DNA of 64,000 nt from a bacterium. Its GTDB lineage: Bacteria; UBA10199; DSSB01. Of this stretch, positions 37,201-45,863 are shown piece after piece. The DNA is taken from positions 1 to 64,000 of the forward strand of contig DATEDP010000167.1 in assembly GCA_035281585.1 (NCBI GenBank), in the 5' to 3' direction. The translations under genes were made by a program, and so were the position numbers. Position 1 is the first letter of the stretch. The number at the start of each line of letters is the position of its first letter. Under the pieces are notes generated by a model that saw nothing but the letters and a program-made list of their open reading frames with translations, was not told the DNA's origin and did no database searches.

Positions 37201-40096
37201 CAACCAGGCCATCGGTCTCACCCCCAAGCCGCTCGGCGGCTGGAAAGAAGGCTTGGTCCACGACGTCTTCGGCTACGTCCAATTCGCGGTCGCCCACAAG
37301 ATCGCCGACCGGGCCTTCGGCGGCAAGCTCAGCACCTTGAGCAACAAGCAGCACACCGAGATCGCGGTCAAGGAAGCGATCGCCCTGGCCAAGTCCCATG
37401 CCGACGCCCTCGGCTTCCGCGCCAGCCGCGGCCCCAAGGGCGAGCTCGTCGATTCGCCGGCTCGCCAGCTCGTGGTCGGCCTTCTCGTCGACTCGGCGCT
37501 GAACAAGCCCGGCTTCAGCGGCGGCAAGCTCGCCAAGCTGGTCGAGCAAAAGAAGCTCGGCGAGGCCAACGCCTATTTCGCCGAATTCGGCCTGCCCCTC
37601 GAATACAACAAGGCCGGTGACCTAGTCGCCGTGGCCCGGGGCGAGCCCTCGCCGCACGAAGCCGCCGGAATCCCGGCCGGCAAGGCCAAGCCGCCGCCCA
37701 AAGCCAGCGAGGTGATCAATGACCTCCTCGACAGGGCCGCCAACTTTCTGTTTCCCAACGACGGCGGCGGCAGCGGCGGATTGGCCACCGCCAACGGCGC
37801 CCCCCTTCCGGGCGGCCGCGCCCAAGCCGAGCCGGCGAAAGGCCCGCCGGCGGTCTACATGGCCGGCCGAGGCCGCGGGACCAGCAAGACGACCAAGAGC
37901 ACCAAAACCGCCCCGGCCGAGCCGGCCAACCCGCCGGCCGAAAAGGCCGCCAACGACAACCAGTACCATGAGGTCGTCGGCCATATTCTCAAACCCGGCG
38001 AAAATATCGACGCGGTCTTGCTGGCCCTGGCCAAGCACTTCGACAACCCCGCCAAGATCATCGTCATCAATTGCGAGCGTCCGCTCGAAAATACCGATGT
38101 CCTCACCCAGAGGATCAAAGACTTCGACGCCGCGGCCCGGATCGAGATCCACCAACCTGGAAAGCCTCCGATCGAAGTCGCCGGCAAGACCCGGATGGAC
38201 CAGATCCATCCCGATGCCGCCTCCGACGGACACCTGCTGATGTGGGAAGCCAGCCCCAAGGGCGTTCGCGACCTTTTCGAGGTCCCGGGCAAGGACGGCC
38301 AAATCTTCCTCGCCACGCCCGAGGGCGTGAAACGGATCGAAATCACGACCACGACTCCTCTTTCCAAGGAGGATATCGCCTACTTGACCACGCGAGCCCG
38401 CGACCTCAAGGTCGAGATCGAGGTGTCGGTCCACGACGGACGCAAGATGACCTTCGAGTCGACCGCCGATGGCCTGAAAGTCCGCAGCGACAAGCCGACC
38501 AATGCCGAAGAGGTGAACGCCTTGGTCGACCTGGCGGTCCATCACGGCGAGAAGATCGAAATCACCACGCCCGACGGCAAGATCGAAATCCAAAACGGCG
38601 CCACCGCCAAGGACTCGAAGGTTTTCACCTCCGAAGCCAAGCTGGCCGCCCTGGCGCCCGAGCGCATCACCCTGAAGCTCGACAAAGCCCCCAATCCCAC
38701 GGAGCTAAAGGCCCTCAAAGACCAAGGGATCAAGAACATCATATTCCAGCACGATACCACCGCCGCCAATTGGTTCGTCGAATCGATCGAGCTCATGAAG
38801 GGATCCCAAGGCCTCAACATTCGGGCGGTCGATCCCAGCGGCAAGTTCTTGTGGGAGAACATCGTCAAGCCCAGCAGCGAATCTCTCACCGCTCAGAGCG
38901 AGATCTTCATGAACGGCTTGGCCGCCCACGCCAAAACCGCCGGATGGAAGGATCGGCTGGCCGAAACCCGGAAGCTGTTGGGCACCGAAGGCCAACGCTT
39001 CCAATTCGCCGGCGAAGCCCTGCGTTGGGCCGCTTCCCACGACATCTCCGACGCCAGCATCCCGAAGGGCAAGACCGAACCGACGATCACGCCCGAGCAA
39101 GTCGACAGCTGGATCAAGCGCGGCACCGAGCTGGCCGTCACCAAGCAAGCCAAAGCCAAAGAGAAGGGCCGCGACCGGCTGGCCGACGAGCTCGCCCCCT
39201 TCGCCGAGGGATTGAGCCTCGATCCCGCCAAGACCGGCGGCTGGAACCAAGCGGTGGACGGTTTGAAGGCCTATCTGGCGAAGGATTCTCGAAACCCCGC
39301 GCTCGCCGGCAAGTTGTTCGAAATCCTCAACCGCGAGCCCTCCTCTTCCTCGGCCTACGAGAACAATGCCCACGACCTGGCCAACCACTTGGCCACCTCG
39401 GAAAATCCGCATACCGGAATCAGGGACGTGGTGGATTTCGCCAACAACTCGACCGGTCTTTTGAAAATCGAGGGCAGCTATTTCGGCTCCTTCTTCAAGG
39501 CGAGCACCGACACCGGAGCCAAGGCCGAAGTTGCAGCCTTCAATGACTTGGTCACCCAGGCGGGTGTGCTAACCGCCCAAGGCCGCCAGGTGACGATCGA
39601 GGCCATCCCCACCAGCAAGCTGCTCGAAGGGACGACCCCCGATATCGCGGTCACCGTGACCGAGGGCGCCATGACGGCCAAGTATTTCGTGGAGATCAAG
39701 CGAGCCGGGCGAGAGACCATCACCCGCAGCGGCGTCAACGCCAAGGACTTCACCGCCGAGCTCGAAGCCGGCTACACCGGGAAGAAGTCGGATGACTCCA
39801 CTCTCGGGAGCTTGATCGGCAAGGGCTTGTATCAATTGGGAACCTATAAGGGCAAAGGCGCCGGCGACTACCTGGTTTTGAACCTCCGCATGGGTGGCGA
39901 GCCTCCGACCTACTTCGAAGCCGCCATGAGGCAATTCCTGAAGGACAACTGCCCCGGCGTCGCCATCAAGGTTCAATATGAAGTCGGCGGAACTCCGGTC
40001 ACCTTGACCCTGCGAGCCGACGGCAGCAGCCGATATTCGGCGTACGACGCCAACACCAATATCTTCGCGCCCTCGCTGGCCGCGACCGGCAAATAA
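34292..40096 (+). CDS. Giant TPR protein with family hydrophobic module and C-terminal PD-(D/E)XK nuclease-like domain
   Basis: This is a 1934-residue protein with no signal peptide. Residues 1-90 are polar and proline-rich. Residues about 100-700 are helical with TPR-like repeats. Residues about 817-1010 are the glycine/alanine-rich hydrophobic module with LKGFGALGE, shared with the genes at 3350, 40103, 41996 and 49506. Residues about 1200-1240 are a low-complexity linker. Residues about 1255-1520 are repeated beta-rich segments. The end carries TPDIAV (Asp1784) and FVEIKRAG (Glu1801, Lys1803), the spacing of a PD-(D/E)XK nuclease site, followed by YQLGTYKG. Two CN-x2-CH motifs (Cys30-His35, Cys278-His283) are present. 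A sigma-54-like promoter precedes it. It may be a polymorphic-toxin-like effector; this is inference. Confidence 0.75.
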   Translation: MTPKVPNQNLSFLDWDPGKNSPAPKESDDCNGRCHPSPKNVPGSSFKNSNTWFLDSLKTEGKSPPLNFPLRNLPPVAPPPPPKVEPKPTVKPSAPADAAGLNDQAKELERQARLCMDPEQKTRFYHSALSFRLLSGDDAGATGILNELEGIYKKSNNEAGQKLVAATRLWVDGKPDDALKALSDMEKEGTGWAFHQQYSHHRSMLLQMVAGDKIKSGDYEGGKALLMKALLLTPTDQLTTKILRLMADHGDADILQQRKDIENLETQRERLVSAGTPCNTGCHTSTNDKLNDFDFPALNVPGMNSGPDLTPYRHLKLSYDQKLMLAHIDARIDEARKQLGKSSQAVEELLFLQKLEEPKTDIAEFEAKFLKGSKPFDGPDRSLPWHLAGEAYLAKKDWAKAAAALETAVREDPSLVDAQFSLGHALYATGDFKASRDAYTEILKHQPQDVMALRYRADANTQYLTALDPKLHADEITAVNAELASDKALLMARFAQGEKDKLTQLAKQLELLHEGGDASLESRQGTVEMMELMAKQYLALAETKQGSVANVELVRKEMNGLASQTFDLLAKFAKADPDPEIKKRAGLYEGYSLLAQGKVDEAVKTFEPYRATVPEIEKILGTLEKNKLRMVNLAALDAWAVYNKEGSRIQADNQNGILGSGIGLIEGAFRSDGKDFRDDTKARWEGQVAFVAELRAKIESGKADTILEAMKLIEADGPESMKGDARYYINYEDKVITGYPLGAMVHLVDKLPPDKGEAADLYRKAWDLERQNSGAIESPYALYTLVNALDTEDGVKDAARSSMDALEGNGSFGRSVFKFVTSMSPESLAVDVLLMVGSAGLGNMAKLAALSRLEKAGVTGYKAVVLAGAAGVGVEATALWAANLGKEAMVKDPSKVFTADHMLKSYGATLIMIGGLKGFGALGESLAPRAAKSLGLVTEGGTKLTAGGKVLSWGIGHGMGMSGMIATSHVNQAIGLTPKPLGGWKEGLVHDVFGYVQFAVAHKIADRAFGGKLSTLSNKQHTEIAVKEAIALAKSHADALGFRASRGPKGELVDSPARQLVVGLLVDSALNKPGFSGGKLAKLVEQKKLGEANAYFAEFGLPLEYNKAGDLVAVARGEPSPHEAAGIPAGKAKPPPKASEVINDLLDRAANFLFPNDGGGSGGLATANGAPLPGGRAQAEPAKGPPAVYMAGRGRGTSKTTKSTKTAPAEPANPPAEKAANDNQYHEVVGHILKPGENIDAVLLALAKHFDNPAKIIVINCERPLENTDVLTQRIKDFDAAARIEIHQPGKPPIEVAGKTRMDQIHPDAASDGHLLMWEASPKGVRDLFEVPGKDGQIFLATPEGVKRIEITTTTPLSKEDIAYLTTRARDLKVEIEVSVHDGRKMTFESTADGLKVRSDKPTNAEEVNALVDLAVHHGEKIEITTPDGKIEIQNGATAKDSKVFTSEAKLAALAPERITLKLDKAPNPTELKALKDQGIKNIIFQHDTTAANWFVESIELMKGSQGLNIRAVDPSGKFLWENIVKPSSESLTAQSEIFMNGLAAHAKTAGWKDRLAETRKLLGTEGQRFQFAGEALRWAASHDISDASIPKGKTEPTITPEQVDSWIKRGTELAVTKQAKAKEKGRDRLADELAPFAEGLSLDPAKTGGWNQAVDGLKAYLAKDSRNPALAGKLFEILNREPSSSSAYENNAHDLANHLATSENPHTGIRDVVDFANNSTGLLKIEGSYFGSFFKASTDTGAKAEVAAFNDLVTQAGVLTAQGRQVTIEAIPTSKLLEGTTPDIAVTVTEGAMTAKYFVEIKRAGRETITRSGVNAKDFTAELEAGYTGKKSDDSTLGSLIGKGLYQLGTYKGKGAGDYLVLNLRMGGEPPTYFEAAMRQFLKDNCPGVAIKVQYEVGGTPVTLTLRADGSSRYSAYDANTNIFAPSLAATGK

Positions 40097-40102
40097 AACA
40101 AG

Positions 40103-41890
40103 TTATTTGGATTCGGGGGGACGATCCAACCACTTTTGGTAGGCTTCGAGGATCTTGGACTCGGCCGGAAGGCCGGGGAGGCTCAAACGTTGTCCCATCA
40201 GCAGCCGGGTGCCGGGGCCTTGGGTATAATGCCCTAAAAGTTGGATCGAGGCTTCGCTCAAACGACCCATGGCCGCATTCAAGGCTTCGGGAGCGCCCGG
40301 CAGCGGAGCATCGAAAAGCCGCCGATGGTCGAGCCGAAGCTCTTCGGCCAGAACTTCCCGAGAATAGGGGGTGACTTCCCCGGAAGGTGGAAGCGGTCTC
40401 ATTTCGCCGGGCGATGACCGCATCAGTTTCATCTCGACGAAAGCCTCAGCCATGGCCTGCAAGGGCAGGTCGCGGGCGGCGCTGCCGAAGAGATCAACCA
40501 ATTCGGGATGGAGCCCTTGCAGGTTTTTCCTCAGCTCTTCCCTGCGGGGAGCCGGAAGCTTGGCAATCACTTCCTGTTCCAAGGTCTGACGCCGAATGTT
40601 GGAAGCCGAGCCCAGCATCACGTTCTCGACTTCGGCCTTAAACCTAGCTTCTTTGTCATTGTCCATCGGACGAGATCTTAGCACCCGAAAAGCGGAAAGA
40701 TCCACCACTTGTTGCTCAGCCGCGCCCTCTTCCTCCTTCGATTTCGGCCCGCCGGGGGCTCGGGGGCCCTTCCGGGAACCGGAACCGCCATCGCCCATGC
40801 TCTCCATATAAAGAGGTCGGCCCAGTTCGTAGATCACGCTGACTTCGACCGGACGGACCGCGGGTCCAATCGCCGTCGCCATGGCCGGCGAAGCGGGGAA
40901 CCATCGGACGCTTGGGGGCATGGTCGTCGTCTGCCAATCGAAGCGGCGCTGCAACGAATGGAAGCGCGCCCCGAGAACTCCGTCGGCCAGCCGCCCGGCG
41001 GCCACGAAATGCAGATAGGTCGCCAATCCGTCGGCCAGGAAGGTGGCGGAGCTCGATGCCGGCTTCAAGCCGAGGCGCTCTTCGGCCCGCTGGGCCAACA
41101 AAATTCCGCTGAGCATCGCGACTTGAGGCACCGCCCCCTTCAACGCTACTCCGCCGCCCAATCGGAACGCCGCTTCCTGGCCGAGCGCCCCGGTGCCTTT
41201 CAGTATGGCCAAGGTTAAGCCGACTCCGGCCAGCTCCTGGCCGACGGTGCGGGCGCTCCAATCCTGGGGCTTGCCTCCGATTTGACGGCCTAGCTTGGAG
41301 GTGAGAAGAAAAACCGGGGCCTCGGCTCCGAGACCGGAACCGGCGGCGATGAAGTTGGCCGCTGCCCGACCCGGCAAATAGGCCCGAGCCGAGCCGCTCC
41401 AGAGACGAGCCATGGTCGCCATCTTGGTGGCCCGAAAAGCCAAGGAGCCGGCGCCGAAAGCGGCGATGGCCCACGGATCGTCGAGCTCGTGGCTGACGCG
41501 GCGGAGCATGAACTCGAAACGGTCGCCGAATTGCCCTTGGCCCTGCAAGACCTTGGCGCTTCGGTCGACGGCTCTTTCCAGCTCCAGGAAACCGCCCCCA
41601 AGTTCGGCGGAGATGCTCTCGAGAAGCGCCAAGGACTCTTCAATGCGGTTGTCCCGCTCCAGGCGGCCGGCCAAATGAATCGCTCCCGCCCAAAACAGAT
41701 CGGGATCCTTTTCCTTGGAAAGGGCCTCCAGCTCGGCGAAAACGGCCGGCCCCAATCGGCTTTGGTAATGGTCGCCAAGCAGATCATAAAATTGGGAGAC
41801 AAAATGCCGAGGCTCGAAGGAATGGGACTCGGGAGCCGGCAAGGGGCTGCCGGATGGACGGATTTCGGTCGTGATATCAGGGTGCCCCAT
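40103..41890 (-). CDS. Modular family protein 2
   Basis: This is a 595-residue protein. It has the family signature ELEALSKEKDPDLFW near residue 53, an FGDRFEFMLRRVSHE segment, and the hydrophobic module (about 140-335) with PQDW, GQELAGVGLTL, LKGTGALG, AEERLGL and TYLHF. It is closest to the neighbouring protein at 41996. A charged linker (about 365-400) leads to a helical C-terminal part of about 190 residues that I do not recognise. The ATG at 41890 aligns with the start of its neighbour (GHPDITTEI against GHPRLTSEI); an in-frame TTG at 41905 is discarded. It converges with the giant gene, only 6 bp apart. Confidence 0.7.
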   Translation of the reverse strand: MGHPDITTEIRPSGSPLPAPESHSFEPRHFVSQFYDLLGDHYQSRLGPAVFAELEALSKEKDPDLFWAGAIHLAGRLERDNRIEESLALLESISAELGGGFLELERAVDRSAKVLQGQGQFGDRFEFMLRRVSHELDDPWAIAAFGAGSLAFRATKMATMARLWSGSARAYLPGRAAANFIAAGSGLGAEAPVFLLTSKLGRQIGGKPQDWSARTVGQELAGVGLTLAILKGTGALGQEAAFRLGGGVALKGAVPQVAMLSGILLAQRAEERLGLKPASSSATFLADGLATYLHFVAAGRLADGVLGARFHSLQRRFDWQTTTMPPSVRWFPASPAMATAIGPAVRPVEVSVIYELGRPLYMESMGDGGSGSRKGPRAPGGPKSKEEEGAAEQQVVDLSAFRVLRSRPMDNDKEARFKAEVENVMLGSASNIRRQTLEQEVIAKLPAPRREELRKNLQGLHPELVDLFGSAARDLPLQAMAEAFVEMKLMRSSPGEMRPLPPSGEVTPYSREVLAEELRLDHRRLFDAPLPGAPEALNAAMGRLSEASIQLLGHYTQGPGTRLLMGQRLSLPGLPAESKILEAYQKWLDRPPESK

Positions 41891-41947
41891 AGGTGTATCG
41901 CCCAACTACCCGAAAATACTAAAAAAAACAGAAGGACCTATCAGTAC

Positions 41948-41974
41948 ATATCGTCTTTTTCCGCCTGAAGTTGC
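41948..41974 (-). promoter_or_regulatory. Promoter-like two-box element shared by the modular family
   Basis: On the minus strand the sequence is GCAACTTC, 11 bases, GACGATAT. It is followed 57 bases later by the ATG of the gene at 40103. It is nearly identical in boxes and spacing to the element at 44559-44585. The sigma-28-like interpretation is inference. Confidence 0.45.
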
Positions 41975-41995
41975 GCTGACCACCATAAAAAATGC

Positions 41996-44512
41996 TCAGT
42001 CCGAGGACAATTCGAATTTTCCGGCGTGGTTCCGGTAAAGATTGAGCGAAGTCTCGGGATGGCGACGGGGCCGAATTTCGATTTTTCCGAATGCCAGGTC
42101 ACCCCATTGATTCAAAACATTGACCAACATTTTTCCGTGGTTGGGTTCCCAATCGCGGAGGATGGAAACCGACAAGGTTTGACCGTCCTCCAATTTGACC
42201 TGGCGAGTGTATTGGAGCTGCTGAAGCAAATCCATGACGTCGCTGCTGGAAAGCGCGATCCCCGGCTCCCAAGCCAGCGGCCGGTTCCAACCGGAGCTCC
42301 GGCCCTGGACCTGGTCGTTGAGACGCTGAAAGGTGTGGGTCTTCTGAGTCCGATTGTCGTGAACGACCAAGATGCACCCGGCACGCAAGTCTCGGAAGAT
42401 ATGCTGCCAACTTTCGACGTTCGTCGGGATGCCGGAGGCCGACCCTTCGAACCACAGCTCGATGCGCCGGGGGGTGGAGCGATCGGACAAACGGCTCGCC
42501 ACGTCCTTCATGCCTTGGAGCGAGGTGACCACCGCGAAAGGCTGGACCAAGCCCGGTTTTTTCGCTTCGGTCGGGGTCAAAGCTCTCGGAAAGATCGGAC
42601 GCTCCTCGGCTTTCAAGGTCACCTCGAGACCCGGCTCGCTGGCGGCGGCCGACGGCAAAGGAGATAAGATCCTGCCGGCATCTTCGAGGGTCCAGTCGCC
42701 CTCGGGAGCGCGGTAACGATAGGGCGGCACCCCGTCTCCCAGCTCGACGTTGAAGGACTTTCCGGCGATCCGATAAAACCTCAAAGTCCGCTCGATGAAT
42801 TTGGGATAGGACAGCTCATAGCCTTTCGGGCTCTGGCCCTGAAAACGAACCTGGTATTCGATGTCGGGGGAAGGCCGCGGTTGTCGAGTTTGACTTTCGA
42901 TGTAGAGATAGAGATCGAGCGGGGTTTCGGCTTCGAATTCGTGAGTTCCCGAATAGCGATTGAGCCTCCAGATCGGATCGTTCTCTTCGGTCCAGAGCAG
43001 CCGCCGTTCTTCGACCCTGCCGGTGAAGGTTTTTCGCTGGGCCACTTGCAGGATTCGAAACGGAGTTCGGTCGGGAAACTTTTCGCCAAGATCTTTGGTC
43101 AAGGCGTTTAAATAGGCGGGGGTCACCAAGGCGCTGGGCGAAATCTTTTGCATGGCTTCCAAGCCGGGCTCGAGCACGATGGTCCTGGGATAGTGCCAAC
43201 CTTGACGGTGACGGTAGGCCGAAGTCAGCATTCGCGGAATCGCCTCGACCGAGGAGGTGAACATGGGAACCGCGTTGGAGGGCTGGGATGTTTCCAGGGG
43301 AAACCACCTATTACTCACCGTGTCCCTGCCGAAGCCGAATTGGCGGGGAACTTCAAGCGCGGGGTTGCTCTTGTCGCCGTTCCCGTCGTCGAAGGCACTG
43401 CTTAGCAAGGGGGACTGGGCCAGCTCTTGAATAGAGGCGCCGGCGCCCAACTTTCCACCGGCCGAAGTCGCGGCCGCGAAGGCCAAGGCCGGAATTCGGC
43501 TGCTGGCTCCTGCGAGATTTTCCGCCCGCCAATCCATCCGTCGTTGCAAACTTTGAAATCCGGCGCCCAGGACCCGGTCGGCCAAGCGGGCACCCACCAG
43601 GAATTGGAGATAAGTGGAAAAAGTGTCGGCCAGCAAAGTCGCCTCGTTCGAATGGGGCCGCAGGCCCAAAGCCTCCTCGCCGCGCCGGGCCCCGGCGATG
43701 CCGCCCAGCAAACCGACTTGCGGCGCCGCGGCCTGAGCCAGACGACCCAAGACGGAGGCCCGGGCCAAGGGACTGCCCTGCAGGGCTTGAACGGCCTCGC
43801 GGCTCAAAGCTCCGGCGCCCTTCAGACAAAACAAAGTGAGGCCGACGCCGGCGAGCTCATGGCCCAAGGTTTCGCCGCGCCAATCTTGGGGCGCTCCGCC
43901 GAGCTGGTGACCTAGTTTGGTGGAAAATAGGAAGACCGGGGTTTCAACGCTCAAGCCCGCCGCCGAGGCCAAGAGGCCGGCGCCGCGGCGGCCCAGAAAA
44001 AATCCCTGGCCCGGGCTCCAAAGCCGGGAAAGCGCGCCGAGCTTGGCGGCGCGGAAAGCCAGCGAGCCCACGCCGAAGCCGGCGATCATCCAAGGATCGC
44101 TGGCTTCGCGGCTCAAGCGGTGCAGCAAGAATTCAAAGCGCGCACCGCCCTCCCCTTCGCCGGCCATCGCCTGCAAGCTTCGTCCGGCGCGGGCGCTCAA
44201 GCCGGGAAAGCTTGCCGCCGCCGATTGGGCGACCGTTCCATACAAAGCGGCGGCGGAGTCGAGTCGATCGCCCCGCTCCAAGCGATCGGCCAGGCGCAGC
44301 GCCTCTTGCCAAAACAGCTCGGCATCTCCTTCACCGGCGAGGGCTTGCAGCTCCCGGAAGACGCTGCGGCCGAGCCGGGCTTCGGGATCGGGGCCAAGGC
44401 TTTCCAAAAGCTCATGGACGAGCATTCGGGAATCAAAAGATGAAGGAAAGACCGGCTGTACAGCGGCCGGCGAGTGGATTTCGCTCGTCAAACGAGGGTG
44501 CCCCAAGGTCAT
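41996..44512 (-). CDS. Modular family protein 3
   Basis: This is an 838-residue protein. The N-terminal signature ELQALAGEGDAELFW lies near residue 54. The hydrophobic module (about 135-335) contains PQDW, GHELAGVGLTL, LKGAGAL, GEEALGL and TYLQF, and ends SLQRRMDW, matching protein 2 closely. The C-terminal 480 residues are unlike protein 2. They are beta-rich with many aromatic and arginine residues and have no recognised domain. There is no signal peptide. The ATG at 44512 lies 47 bases after the shared two-box element. It probably arose with protein 2 by tandem duplication followed by replacement of the C-terminal part. Confidence 0.7.
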   Translation of the reverse strand: MTLGHPRLTSEIHSPAAVQPVFPSSFDSRMLVHELLESLGPDPEARLGRSVFRELQALAGEGDAELFWQEALRLADRLERGDRLDSAAALYGTVAQSAAASFPGLSARAGRSLQAMAGEGEGGARFEFLLHRLSREASDPWMIAGFGVGSLAFRAAKLGALSRLWSPGQGFFLGRRGAGLLASAAGLSVETPVFLFSTKLGHQLGGAPQDWRGETLGHELAGVGLTLFCLKGAGALSREAVQALQGSPLARASVLGRLAQAAAPQVGLLGGIAGARRGEEALGLRPHSNEATLLADTFSTYLQFLVGARLADRVLGAGFQSLQRRMDWRAENLAGASSRIPALAFAAATSAGGKLGAGASIQELAQSPLLSSAFDDGNGDKSNPALEVPRQFGFGRDTVSNRWFPLETSQPSNAVPMFTSSVEAIPRMLTSAYRHRQGWHYPRTIVLEPGLEAMQKISPSALVTPAYLNALTKDLGEKFPDRTPFRILQVAQRKTFTGRVEERRLLWTEENDPIWRLNRYSGTHEFEAETPLDLYLYIESQTRQPRPSPDIEYQVRFQGQSPKGYELSYPKFIERTLRFYRIAGKSFNVELGDGVPPYRYRAPEGDWTLEDAGRILSPLPSAAASEPGLEVTLKAEERPIFPRALTPTEAKKPGLVQPFAVVTSLQGMKDVASRLSDRSTPRRIELWFEGSASGIPTNVESWQHIFRDLRAGCILVVHDNRTQKTHTFQRLNDQVQGRSSGWNRPLAWEPGIALSSSDVMDLLQQLQYTRQVKLEDGQTLSVSILRDWEPNHGKMLVNVLNQWGDLAFGKIEIRPRRHPETSLNLYRNHAGKFELSSD

Positions 44513-44558
44513 AGAATCTCAAAACCTACGCAAGATGGATGACTTAGAGCCCTCGTGG

Positions 44559-44585
44559 ATATCGTTCCTTAGCCGGCGAAGTTGC
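44559..44585 (-). promoter_or_regulatory. Promoter-like two-box element shared by the modular family
   Basis: On the minus strand the sequence is GCAACTTC, 11 bases, AACGATAT, placed 47 bases before the ATG at 44512 and just after the terminator of the upstream lipoprotein gene. A terminator followed by a promoter-like element is the order expected for an independent transcription unit. Confidence 0.45.
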
Positions 44586-44596
44586 GCCTCGGCAAT

Positions 44597-44633
44597 AAAA
44601 AAAGGACCCAGCCGCCCGAAGGCGGCCGGATCC
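44597..44633 (-). terminator. Rho-independent terminator of the DUF4382 gene
   Basis: On the minus strand a GC-rich stem (GGATCCGGCCGCC, loop TTCG, GGCGGCTGGGTCC) is followed directly by seven T residues. It lies 19 bases beyond the stop of the lipoprotein gene at 44652. Confidence 0.9.
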
Positions 44634-44651
44634 CCTTGCGGACAAAAAAGC

Positions 44652-45791
44652 TTAGAAGCTCAGGTTCAGCACCGTTTCGGCGCCGGCCGAGATCTCGACC
44701 GCGGCCTCCTGGGTCGGGAAACCGCAGGTGGCGGCAACGGCGTCGTAGCTGCCGGCGGCCAATTCGGCCGAATAGGAGCTGCCGTTCAGGATGTCGAGCG
44801 ACTCGACCTCCACCGACTCGGGCAAGCCGCCCAAGCTCAGCTCCTGCTCCAGGCTCAAGAAAGCGAAGGTGTCGGCGTCGGCTCCGGTGATGGCCAAGGT
44901 TCCACCGAGCGTTCCGGTTTCGACGACGGCCAGAGTGAAATCCTGGACCGGGTTGGCGGCCGCCACCGCCGCAAAATTGACCGCGGCGGTCTCGAAGCCG
45001 GTGGCGGTGGCCACCAGGTTATAATCGCCGGGGCGAACGAAGAGCTGATAGTCGCCGTTGAGATCGGTCAGGGTCGAGGCCTGGATGAGGACCCGATCCA
45101 CCGGATCGGCCGCTGCCGGATTGAAGACTTGGGCACTCACTTCGGCGTTGGCGATGGCCGCGCCGTCGGCGGCGAGGACCCGGCCGGTGATCAAAGTGAA
45201 ATCCTGGGTCTCGAGCAGCTTGATCGTCGGCTTGAGATTGTAAATGCCGCTATTGCCGGCCACCACCACCGAGGCCGCCGCGTCGAAGTCGAGGATCAGC
45301 TCGGTGGTCTGATTCTCGGCCACCTCGCATTTGCCGGCGCAAATGATCTTGATGCCGGTTTGCTCGCCGCTCGGCACGGTCAGCTCGTGAATTTCTTGGT
45401 CGTCGGCGTCGACGACGTAATTGGCGAAGGGATGGCTGTGACAAAGGATATTGGGACCGTCATCGGGCACGGTGCCGATGATCAGGCGAACTTGGTTATA
45501 GCTCCCAGCCTCGAGCGGACCTTCGCCCAAACCTTCGACGACCCCATCGGTGAGATCCAATAAATTGAAGGTCCGGTTGGGCTCGGCGACGGTCACCCAC
45601 CCTCCTTCGACATCGCCACCCTGCTGGTTGACTTGAATCTCGGTGATCGTGACGTAAACTGCGGAATAATCTTCGGTCGGACCGTCGGTCAGTCCGACCG
45701 ACATGGTGCCATTGCCCGAACCACCGCAGGCGCCAAGGGCAAAAAACGAGGCAAATCCAAGGGTTTTTAATGATAAGCTCAATGATTTCAT
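44652..45791 (-). CDS. DUF4382-domain lipoprotein
   Basis: This is a 379-residue predicted lipoprotein with a signal peptide and lipobox LGAC. The N-terminal DUF4382 domain shows GLTDGPTEDYSAVYVTITEIQV (family block, residues about 32-53). A carboxypeptidase-regulatory-like beta-sandwich region follows at about 200-300, with GRVLAADGAAIANAEV and LTDLNGDYQLFVRPGDYNL. GAGGAGG precedes the ATG. It probably faces the periplasm or cell surface. Its function is unknown, though the architecture is common in surface lipoproteins. Confidence 0.87.
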   Translation of the reverse strand: MKSLSLSLKTLGFASFFALGACGGSGNGTMSVGLTDGPTEDYSAVYVTITEIQVNQQGGDVEGGWVTVAEPNRTFNLLDLTDGVVEGLGEGPLEAGSYNQVRLIIGTVPDDGPNILCHSHPFANYVVDADDQEIHELTVPSGEQTGIKIICAGKCEVAENQTTELILDFDAAASVVVAGNSGIYNLKPTIKLLETQDFTLITGRVLAADGAAIANAEVSAQVFNPAAADPVDRVLIQASTLTDLNGDYQLFVRPGDYNLVATATGFETAAVNFAAVAAANPVQDFTLAVVETGTLGGTLAITGADADTFAFLSLEQELSLGGLPESVEVESLDILNGSSYSAELAAGSYDAVAATCGFPTQEAAVEISAGAETVLNLSF

Positions 45792-45863
45792 TGCATTTCC
45801 TCCTCATGGGGTTGAGAGAGATCACGACGCCTCGACGCTTATTTTACCGCAGAGTCACAATTT

